Notes under the pieces: model-generated
Databases searched by the model: none
The model's input: the letters and a program-made list of their open reading frames with translations, nothing else
What the model was told of the DNA's origin: nothing
In this document: positions 55,986 through 64,000 of the stretch, one piece after another
How positions within the stretch are numbered: position 1 is the first letter of the stretch
Layout: each line of letters starts with the position of its first letter
Origin: Amborella trichopoda
Taxonomy: Eukaryota > Streptophyta > Magnoliopsida > Amborellales > Amborellaceae
Reading direction: 5' to 3'
Length of the DNA: 64,000 nucleotides
Assembly: GCF_000471905.2 (NCBI RefSeq)
Contig: NW_006498220.1
Coordinates: 1,515,958 to 1,579,957, forward strand
Translations under genes and position numbers: made by a program

Positions 55986-57096
55986 TACCAAGAAAACAAG
56001 GAAAATTAATGAAAATTGGAGCATTACTCCCCTAGCTATTGAATCCATTAAGGGGATACAACAACAAATTCAAGTACCTATGCCAAAAAAATGGGTTGGC
56101 ACAGGATGCCTAAACCGGCATCTGACACCATTACTTTTCTAATTGTAGAAAATGCAGTTAAGACACTTGATAGACCCAGTGAAAACTTAAACAAAGTCAA
56201 GGAAGAAAATAAAAATGAAACAAAGGGGGACTCATCTGTCGATGAAAATTTTGAGCGAATGAAGAACCTCCCACTAAGGAACCCACGTTCCAAACTGAGC
56301 AGTTTAAGACAAGATCCAACGGTAGCCCTACTACTATTGTCGAGGAGACCATAGGCATTAATCTAGGTATTGAAAAATGTCTTAAGATAACAAGAATTGC
56401 AAGCTCTCTGTCACCAGAAGAACAAGGCAAGATGATCTCCCTCTTAAAGGAATACATTAACATATTTTCATGGTCCTATGAAGGTATGCCTGGCTTAAAT
56501 CCCAAATTGGTACGCCGTCATCTTGCATTCCATGAAGGGGCAAGAGCCATCAAACAGAAACTACGCCGATAAAAGCCTCACGTAGAGCTGATGATAAAAG
56601 AAGAGATTGACAAACTTTTAAAAGCAAAGTTCATCGTACCTGTGGACTATCCGGATTGGATAGCCAATATCATAGTAGTACCTAAGAAAGATGGGAGAAT
56701 CAAAGTTTCTATCGAGTATAGAGACCTGAACAAAGCATGTCCTAAGGATGATTTTCCTCTTTCAAATATAGATGTCCCTAGTTGACAACACTGCTCGACA
56801 CCAGATGCTTACCTTCATGAATGGTTTCTCTAGCTACAATCAGATCCTCATGGCGAAAGAAGACAAAAAAAAAGACTTCCTCCATCACGCAATGGGGGAC
56901 ATACTGCTATAGAGTCATGCCTTTTGTTCTTAAAAATGCTGCGGCAACCTATCAGAGGACCATGACTGCTATATTTCATGACTTGATGCATGACATTATG
57001 AAAGACTATGTGGATGACAACCTCGTCAAATCCAATACTCGGGATGCCCACCTTCCCAATTTCAAAAGAGTATTTGAACGACTCCGAGAGCACTAA
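55986..57096 (+). pseudogene. pol: Tat pol: linker and reverse transcriptase, element E
   Basis: After an unassigned basic stretch (56000-56350) the linker reads ASSLSPEEQGKMISLLKEY, FSWSYEGMPGLNPKLVRRHL and AIKQKLRR (56395-56570). RT: EIDKLLKAKFIVPVDYPDW, IIVVPKKDGRIKVSIEYRDL and NKACPKDDFPLSNIDV (56600-56780). After a frameshift come YRVMPFVLKNAAATYQRTM and DIMKDYVDDNLVKSN, with an intact YVDD at 57007-57018. Stops and a frameshift break it. Gag and protease of E are absent; minus-strand LTR D abuts the start. It is a different Tat sublineage from B by sequence. Confidence 0.85.
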
Positions 57097-57880
57097 TTAA
57101 AGCTGAATCCTCATAAGTGCACCTTTGGTGTTGATTCTTGCAAGCTACTTGGTTTCATTGTGAGCCAAAGAGGAATAGAAGTGGACCCAATGAAAATTAA
57201 GGCTATCTTTGAAATGCCACGTCCAAAGAATATTTGAGAAATTCATGGGTTACAAGGTAGAATACATGCTATTCAGATATTTATATTCCAAATTGCTGAG
57301 AAATGTGGTCCATTCAATCCTTTGTTAAAGAAGGAGACACTGTTTATCTGGGATGAGGCATGTCAAAAAGCCTTCGACCGTATAAGGGAGTACCTTCCTA
57401 ACCCACCTATCTTGAGTCCACTTAATTCCAACAAACCATTATTCCTTTACCTTGCTGTAACAGATAAGACAATGGGGGCGATGTTAGGGCACCATAATGA
57501 CTAAGGAAAAGAGAAGAACATCTACAACATCAGTAAGACAATGGTCAACTATGAAATACGATACTCGGATGTGGAAAAACAGTGTCTAACCTTAGTATGG
57601 GCAACTCAAAAGTTGAGGCATTATGTGCTTTCTCATATCATCAAGTTGATATCTGAGATGGATCCACTCAAATACCTGCTAGAAAGACATGTTCTAAATG
57701 GACGATTAGCCAAATGGAGAATACTCCTAAGTACATTTGACACCGAATATGTTACTCAGAAATCAGTCAAGGGGCAAGCAATTGCCGATCACTTAGCTAA
57801 GCATGACATACCTGACAGCGTCCCCATCAAAACAGAGCTCCATGATGAGGACCTCTTTGTCATTGAGGATCCCACTTGAG
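57097..57880 (+). pseudogene. Tat RNase H and connection, element E
   Basis: LKLNPHKCTFGVDSCKLLGF, IVSQRGIEVDPMKIKAI, then LFIWDEACQKAFDRIREYL (57340-57396), KPLFLYLAVTDKTMGAMLG, YSDVEKQCLTLVWATQKLRH, LNGRLAKWRILLSTFDTEYV and SVKGQAIADHLAKHDIP (57769-57819). Stops at 57094, 57234 and 57502. This is the ordinary RNase H; the archaic one follows. Confidence 0.82.
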
Positions 57881-58215
57881 AGTTATACTTTGGCGGGGCT
57901 AGAAATGAATACGGCACTGGCGTCGGAGTCATCCTATGCTCTTAGAAGAAAATAATGTTTCCAACCGCTATAAGGCTCAATTTTACGTGCACAAGCAAGG
58001 TTGCAGAATATGAAGCCTAAATAGCTAGTCTAGAGAATGCCCTTGAACTCCAAATTGAACAATTACGGGTCATGGGTGACTCTCTGCCTGTAATAAATCA
58101 AATCAACGAAAATGGAAGATTAGAGACAAAAATCTCCAGCACTACCAGGACTCAGTTGGAAAGTTGTCAAAATGCATCAAAAGAGTAACCTTTCAACATG
58201 TGACTCGGGAAAATA
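57881..58215 (+). pseudogene. Archaic RNase H, element E
   Basis: ELYFGGARNEYGTGVGVIL (57881-57940; the first catalytic Asp of FDGA reads Gly), a stop at 57941, FPTAIRLNFTCTSKVAEYEA (57960-58018), a stop, LENALELQIEQLRVMGDSL (58033-58088). The later VTFQHVTRENNRFADTLATL (58186-58245) is readable only with a frame change. It marks E as Tat and shows the domain was lost by substitution as well as stops. Confidence 0.8.
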
Positions 58216-58399
58216 ACAGGTTCGCCGATACCTTGGCCACTCTCGCATCAATGGCGAACAGTCCTCCCCAAATGAGTGTCCAAATATTCTACATTAGACA
58301 CAAGAGTAATCTTTCTCCTCCCAAGATGGAGTAGGAAGAAGAAGATCAAGAATCAGAGAAGGAAGAAGAAGTGATCACTCTCAGGGCCAACCAGATAGT

Positions 58400-58830
58400 C
58401 AAAGCTAAGCCCTAGTATCATGATGTATTAGTCTTACTCAAAGATGGAATGTATCCCGAAGGATCCTCAAAGAGTGACAGATACGCCTTAAGAAGATTCT
58501 CAATCAACTTCTTGGTCAAATAAGACATCCTCTATAAGAAGTCCTTTGAAGGAATCCTCCTAAAGTGTATTGACCAACCACAGGTCAACACAGTGCTCAA
58601 AGAACTACACAACAAAAGAGGACACTCAGGGGCAGCAATCCTAGCTTTAAAAGTCAGAAGACAATGATACTACTGGACTACTATGGCTGAAGATTGTTGA
58701 AAATATGTGAAGAGATGTCTTAAATGTCAAGTTTATGGGGATCACATACATGTTCCTTCCATGCCACTCAAACGAACACCTCTGTAAGAGTTAAAAGAAA
58801 TCAAACCCCTGGAAATTCTAAGGGGACCAC
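58400..58830 (+). pseudogene. Tat integrase zinc-binding domain only, element E
   Basis: LVLLKDGMYPEGSSKSDRYA, then DILYKKSFEGILLKCIDQPQ, then ELHNKRGHSGAAILALKVRR, a stop, YYWTTMAED, a stop and KYVKRCLKCQVYGDHIHVPS. The H-x-H and C-x2-C residues of the HHCC motif are all present. After MPLKRTP (about 58780) the catalytic core that should follow is missing. The next frame has no integrase similarity, so a deletion removed the core and C-terminus. Confidence 0.8.
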
Positions 58831-58853
58831 TAGGGCCACTTTCACCTGATTTT

Positions 58854-59285
58854 TTGAATAAGCTGCCTATATGGGATGAAGAATCAGACTTTACAGATCA
58901 AATCATACTATTCCTTGAAGAGAAAGGATCAAAAGAAAATGATAGGGGCAGGGGTATGATTCCACTTCTTGGGGTACCCCACTTTAAAAGAAAAGAAGAA
59001 GATCCAACAGGGGCAGTCCTATCCACCAGTTTGATAGGGATCGCCCCATCTGATGAAAATACTATAGAGGTAGTTTCATCGAAGGTACTGATTGTCTCAT
59101 CAAATGGAGACGACCCTACATGGGCAGCCCTACGAAACCACTTGATAGGGGCACCGTCACTTGATGATGTAAATAAAGCAGGGGCAATCGGTGTGGCCCA
59201 CACCTTATCTGACGACTCTCAACATGCCTCGAGGCGATATACTCCTCAAGAGCAACACGAAGTTGCAATTGAAAAATATTATTGA
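58854..59285 (+). CDS. Unidentified 143-codon frame with an internal repeat
   Basis: The longest uninterrupted frame of this end of element E, starting MNKLPIWDEESDFTDQI. Two segments resemble each other: EDPTGAVLSTSLIGIAPSDE and DDPTWAALRNHLIGAPSLDD, about 40 residues apart. The composition is acidic and hydrophilic, with no signal peptide, membrane segment or known motif. It sits where integrase ends and the 3' UTR begins. It may be a remnant of an extra ORF, a coding-like tandem duplication, or chance. I do not assign a function. Confidence 0.35.
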   Translation: MNKLPIWDEESDFTDQIILFLEEKGSKENDRGRGMIPLLGVPHFKRKEEDPTGAVLSTSLIGIAPSDENTIEVVSSKVLIVSSNGDDPTWAALRNHLIGAPSLDDVNKAGAIGVAHTLSDDSQHASRRYTPQEQHEVAIEKYY

Positions 59286-61130
59286 AAAGGCGTGGGGTGA
59301 TCAACTTACTCCTTCCCTTCAAATAAGCTAAGTGGGGCATCCATGCTTTGCTTAAGCATTCTACTCTATGGTATTGACAACATAAGGAATTGAAAATTAG
59401 AAAAAAAATAAATAGAAAAAAGAGACAAAGAAAATGAGCTTAGTCAACCTAATAAGATACTAAAGGATTAGAAAGCTCAGAGTGACTCCCAGTTTGAAAA
59501 TCAAAACTTGAATGAAGTAGTCCATGGAAGAAATATTTTATAAAGATTCGAAAACCTTTGTCAATGAAGTATCATATATAAACTAGGGGAAAAGAAAATC
59601 TAAGGATCACCAAGGCTAGGACCTCCTTACCACTTGGAAGAAGCAAGGATGATCAAGTTCTTATTGTTTTGTTTAGGACGACGTGCCACAAGAAGGAAAA
59701 AATTGCCACCAACTCTTCTCCTCCTCCTCTATTTCCATCTTCTTTAAAAGAAAAAAAAAAAATTTTCTGCCGAGATGAAAAATCAAAAAGGAATCTCGGG
59801 CATTGGAAAAAAAGCCATTAAGCTGAACACCCGAAACGAACCCACTGGGCAGAACACTCGAAAGGGACCCTAGAGGCAGAGAAAAAAAAAAAAGAAATCC
59901 GCCAGACTGAAAATCGGGACCCTGAGCGTTGGAAAAAAAAACTACCAGGCTGAACACCCGAAAGGGACCCCGGGGCAATAGAAAAATAGAACTGCTCTGT
60001 ATTTTCGTCTCTTCTCCAAAATCTCCAGAAATTCTTCTCTTCTCAAATGAGAATGGCGTCAGAAAGCAAATGAAGGCAGTAGTCCAAGTCAAACCAGAAG
60101 AGGCTCAACTATCTGAAATATGAAAGAGTGGTAGTGGAGGAACAAACTTGGAAGCCCAAGGATATTCTAAACACTCTGAGGCATATCCCATATTATCCAA
60201 GACACTAGTTTTCTTGGAAAAACAAGAAAAAATCTTCTTTAAATTGTGACATGAGAGCCAAGATTGGAAGATGAGGAGGTACTTAGTGATTTCTCGTCCT
60301 AAAAGTCCCAAGTAGAGGCTCAACAAGCTCATTAAAAAAAAAAAAAACGAAGAAGAAGAGAGAGCTCCATGGTAGCATGAGCCTAAACTACTTACCAAAA
60401 CTTGCTTTTCAAAATTTCTCATCTATCGTCAAAATTTTCCCTATTTATTTTATGAGTTTTCAAAAAACTTACTTTCTTTGGTTAAAACGTAGCTCGAAAC
60501 TCTATTTCTGTTTCAAAATTCAATCTATCTTTAAAAACTTCTAAAATGTTTTAAAAAAATGAAGGAGTTTCATGGAGGCTTGGATATGTTGCGTCAGCCG
60601 CCACCAAATCTTGGATTGCCATGCTTGAAAACACTTAGGAAAACAGATACGAACCCACGGTTCCCATATAAAAAAGCCTGAACCTGTGGACCCCAAGAAT
60701 CAGAATCGAAGGCGAACAAGAAGTTCAATTAGCCAGAAATTTATCATTACATCATTTCTTCTAAATCAAAGTCTCATTCGATTGGAGAGTCAAACCCCAA
60801 GAAAAAGTTCTAAAGTCAAAGATGACTAGATTGGCAGCTTCCCAGGTAACATTAGAGTGACTACAACAAGGAGTGTCACTGGCTCAAAGATAGTATAGTT
60901 CCTATTGAGTGTCACTTCAGATGCCAATTATCAGAGACCTCTCAACCGCACTGACTCAAAGATGGTAGTGTTAGTTTGATGTCTTACAGATCAAAAGCAT
61001 CCTTCAGTGTACCGCCTACCTAATTGGTACTGGTCATTCGAAAGAATGATTCCTATAAAAAGGTTTTCCTTCCCACCGTGTCTCAGGTGTCTACTTCTTT
61101 GCCATTCACCTGATGACCTAGGTGAATGCT
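59286..61130 (+). other. 3' untranslated region of element E
   Basis: Non-coding, with tandem units at about 59760-59990. A second loose repeat occurs at 60860-60990 (GAGTGTCACT and ACTGACTCAAAGATGGTAGT twice). The minus-strand 139- and 105-codon frames at 59673-60422 are pyrimidine-tract shadows. It ends in the polypurine tract. Confidence 0.6.
59760..59990. repeat. Tandem repeat in the 3' UTR of element E
   Basis: Three to four units of about 55-65 bp, each with a poly-A run, then GAACACCCGAAAGGGACCC or a variant (GAACACTCGAAAGGGACCC, GAAAATCGGGACCC). It parallels the arrays in the 3' UTR of element B but is unrelated in sequence. Confidence 0.75.
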
Positions 61131-61143
61131 AAGTAGGGGCAAC
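61131..61143 (+). other. Polypurine tract of element E
   Basis: AAGTAGGGGCAAC immediately precedes TGTAGACACT. This combination of a G-rich tract with CAAC and TGTAGACAC is characteristic of the start of 3' LTRs in Tat-type elements. Confidence 0.8.
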
Positions 61144-62273
61144 TGTAGACACTCCCCATAAAATTCTGGCTACGAGAACTCCTAAAAGCCTCGATTCTGG
61201 TCTTAAAGGACCACACAAACTCTAGTAGTCCATAGGAAACCTAGACCCAATTTAATTGTCCCAAAACTACCCAAATTCTATCTCAACTTGAAGTAGAGCT
61301 CGAGATCTTTCCAACGGTCCAAGAATCGCCTGAATCGGACCTGTGGATAAAAATATATAGCAAATGACAATTTCATCCCTGTGAGACCCAAGTGTCGAGC
61401 CGCGGGCCGAGATATAACTCGGCCCAACAGTCCCAGATGCGAGCTGATGATGCAGTCAATTCATCTGATGACGTAGTAAACATGTTTTCTTTAATTAGAT
61501 AAGGCTAAAATTTTAAGATAAATCCAAAAATTTTGAAAAAATTCTAAAAAAATCAAGAAAAATTACCAATGGAATTCTATAAATACCCCCTCTCCCTAAC
61601 CTAGAAGGGGATAGAAAAATAGACCAAAAAAGAAAAAATCCCTAAGAAAATCTCGAAATTAGAAAATAGCACAAAAAATACCCAAAAATAAGAAAATGCC
61701 CTGGAAAATTTCTAAAAAAGTAAGAAAATTCCCCAAAAATACCATAAAATCCCAGAATTCATATTCAACCTTAAGAGATCCCAAAACCTTTAGAAAACTA
61801 AGAAAAATCTCTGTTAATCCCAAGAAAAGCTTAGATAGACCCTACCTAAAATTCATAGAATGATCTAGGTCAAAAACCTTTGATCTACAAATTCCAGCAA
61901 GAAAAATGCATCCAAAAAAAGGAGATGGTGGGGCACATCGGAAGAGCGGCTTGATCCAAGCGCGAAACTCTAGGTTTCAGGTCCCTAGAGGTTAGTATCA
62001 CTTTTTTTGCTTAATTTTGTTTGTTTTTCTTCCTTTAATTATCTGCTTTACTTTTTTTTCTGGAAACTAATTCATCCTTAGATCTAATTAAATTTAGAAG
62101 TTTTTTTTTTTTAATTTAAAATACTGTTTTGGAGCTGGAGCTGCCAGTGGACTAAGAACAAGATTGGATCTATATAGATCTGGGATTTTCTGAGCCCATA
62201 ATTCAAGCGACCCCATTTTCTCTACCTTTTCAAAAATAACACAGTTTTGCTAAGATTTGAGCAGATCTCATCC
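61144..62273 (+). mobile_element. Tat-type LTR of about 1.1 kb between pol E and gag F
   Basis: Starts TGTAGACACTCCCC after the polypurine tract. TATA box TCTATAAATA at 61576-61585, then an A-rich leader (61600-61760). The end is set provisionally at CTCATCCCA (62273). The following ATCGACGTAGATTGGAGC could be a decayed primer site, but this is weak. It may serve as 3' LTR of E and 5' LTR of F. It is unrelated to the 2.8-kb LTR of element B. Confidence 0.6.
61576..61585 (+). promoter_or_regulatory. TATA box of the 1.1-kb Tat LTR
   Basis: TCTATAAATA followed by CCCCCTCTCCCTAACC, a good plant LTR core promoter. It lacks the TCCACCCATGTTT box of the long Tat LTRs. Confidence 0.65.
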
Positions 62274-62356
62274 CAGAGATCGACGTAGATTGGAGCATAA
62301 ATAGCATTCTTGCAACCCTCGACCTCTTAAGGCCCGACCCAGTAATCCATCTGCAA

Positions 62357-64000
62357 GTGGCACACACTTGCCACCCCCCACGGACAACTCCAAGCTCCCA
62401 ACCGAAAGTTCACTGGCGAATGTCTTCTGCCCCGTTCGTCCCTTCTCCTTTGGACAAGCTGCTTAGGACTTGGTACTCGAATGCTTTTCCTAAGAGTACC
62501 GACGTGAAGAACCCTCTTCACACCTGCCCTATAATTGGTGCCCACAAAAGAGCTCGGGGCAAGGCTCTTTTGGAGGATGAAGTCTTCTATGCCCCGTCTC
62601 TCCTCAGGCCAAGGCCGAAGTCCAAGCTGATTCCTTTCCTTGACCCACATTCTTTGTCGCATCTCATGGAGACGGCTCGCTCATGTTTGAATAGAGCGGA
62701 CCTTTCACAATTACAATCCCTGTCTCAGTTGTGGAGGGAAGTACACCAGAGCTTGAGAGCCGAACATGACAGAGGCCTTCGAATAGTCCCAAGAGATGAA
62801 GCTAAGAGACATGGGGAAAGCAAGCCTGCTGACCCCTTGGCCGAGAATCCCTTTTATCCACTACAAGTTCTGGCAAAGCCTAAGATGGAGGAATCCTGCA
62901 TGGTTGTTAACGTCGTAGGAGACGACCTAGACGTCCAACACATGCGGTCCCAAGACCGTCGCGAACCGGTCCTGACCAGATCAGCGTACAAGGCTCAAGC
63001 TCAGTCAGGGTATGCTGATCGACCTGCCACATCCTATCCGACAAGCACACCAGCCTACAACCACACAAGAGATCAATCCCCTAGAGGAAATTGTCAGTGT
63101 GATGGTCGTTAACGAGCCCAATGATGATCCAGAAGACCGCATGAATCAGTTCGAGGACATGATTTGTAAGAGGATGAAGAAGATTGACCTGATGGAAAGT
63201 ACACGACCTGGGAACTCCTCACACCAGGAAATTAATTCTCCTCATCCATATATTTCAGTCCCAAAGTAGTCACCTCCTGCGCATGACTATTCCTCTTCTC
63301 CGCAGGTCTCACAAGCTGACATTGATGCCATGGTCACTCACAGTTTGTGAGCAAGATAGGTTTCTGGTGTACAAGATACAGCCTTGTATTGGTAACCCTA
63401 TCCATCTTATATCGACCAGCTCCCTTTTCCCCCTAATTACTAGAAGGGGAAACTCCTGCTCTTCAATGGCACAAGTTCGCCCCACCAGCACATCGTCCAC
63501 TTCCATTCGGCATGTCAATAGACATCAAATGGTGGGAAACTTCTTCTCCATCAGTTTGTTGAAACCCTTGACAGGCCGACATTCAAGTGGTATGCTGGAC
63601 TCCCTCCAAACTCAGTGTAGATCTGGGAAGAAATGGAACAATTATTTTATAAGAGTTTCTATGAGGTTCAAAGAGAATTCCAGACTATCGAGCTTCTCAC
63701 ATTGACCCAGAACCCAGACGAGCCAGTCAACTAGTTCATAGCAAGATGAAGAGATTTAGCTGCGTATCAAGCTACCCCCATGCCTGAAATTGATGCAGTT
63801 CAAACGTGCGTGTGAAACATGCGGTTGGATATATCCCTTCAAGTTGAGGTTTCCAACCCAACCTCTATAACGGATTTGATCTCTAAAGCAGTTCGGATAG
63901 AGAGTGTCCTTAAACACCATGGCAAGCTTCAAACCCCAACGTCAAGAGAAGAAAGCAATCGAAACTCAGGCAATGCTCATTCCAACTCTTGGGGAAATCA
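62357..64000 (+). pseudogene. gag: Tat gag, element F (runs off the window)
   Basis: A 251-codon frame at 62357-63112 begins MAHTCHPPRTTPSSQP; the Met at residue 22 (MSSAPFVPSPLDKLL) is another possible start. LRTWYSNAFPKST matches gag B at 12400. RSQDRREPVLTRSAYKAQAQ matches 12850-12900. A frameshift at about 63080 moves to IVSVMVVNEPNDDPEDRMNQF. Beyond it come QADIDAMVTHSL (63315), YIDQLPFPPNY, LFNGTSSPH, FKWYAGLPPNS..IWEEMEQLFYKSFYEVQ (63585-63670) and TDLISKAVRIESVLKHHGKL (63870-63930), the retrotransposon-gag domain. Stops and several shifts show decay. It is closely related to gag B. Confidence 0.8.

Noticed and set aside
1-64000. tRNA, rRNA or small nuclear RNA genes
   Set aside because: No cloverleaf, internal promoter boxes in proper spacing or conserved rRNA stretch was recognised by eye. 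A covariance-model scan was not possible.

Overview
The window is repeat-rich plant nuclear DNA. The lineage evidence is (1) Ty3/gypsy elements of the Tat lineage with the plant-specific second (archaic) RNase H, and (2) chromodomain elements of the Tekay/Del type with very long LTRs. I see no convincing host gene, no tRNA or rRNA gene, and no bacterial feature. Every recognisable coding domain belongs to a retrotransposon, and all carry stops or frameshifts. The species cannot be named from this sequence. The setting looks like old, methylated (pericentromeric-type) heterochromatin of a seed plant.

Layout from left to right. 1-3406 is a minus-strand Tat LTR (copy A). 3407-5440 is unassigned sequence with a weak pararetrovirus-like or LTR-like promoter near 4252. 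5440-26071 is a decayed Tat element on the plus strand (element B). Its 5' LTR is split by a minus-strand Tekay solo LTR (8356 to about 11073). B then has a primer-binding site, gag, RT/RNase H, archaic RNase H, integrase, a 4-kb 3' untranslated region full of tandem arrays, and a 3' LTR. 26072-33052 is the 3' part of a second type of Tat LTR (LTR-b). It is interrupted by a full-ended but internally deleted Tekay element (26577-32803) with a perfect 5-bp target duplication. 33053-38925 is a minus-strand Tat fragment (protease and gag) with its own LTR (copy C).

38926-52506 is a Tekay element on the plus strand. It has a 5'-truncated 5' LTR containing an assembly gap, and a gag split by a nested 3.3-kb solo LTR. 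After the split come the rest of gag, protease, RT, RNase H, an integrase with a core deletion, a chromodomain and a 3' LTR. 52507-55985 is a minus-strand Tat LTR fragment (copy D) with a 2-kb purine tract. 55986-61143 is the pol and 3' UTR of a further Tat element (E). 61144 to about 62273 is a shorter Tat-type LTR beginning TGTAGACAC. 62357-64000 is a Tat gag (F) that runs off the window.

No genes work together as a living pathway here; the parts are those of retrotransposon replication (tRNA priming, reverse transcription, integration). What stands out is structure rather than coding content. The Tat LTRs share a box upstream of TATA, a splice-donor-like site, and a stem-loop with a compensatory base-pair change. 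Tekay LTR copies each carry a different tandem array at nearly the same relative position, with hairpin-forming motifs in or beside it. Both Tat 3' UTRs contain tandem repeats. Stops in the Tekay pol are almost all methylation-type transitions. Homologies were judged by eye from motifs and aligned copies, so boundaries marked approximate could move by tens of bases.
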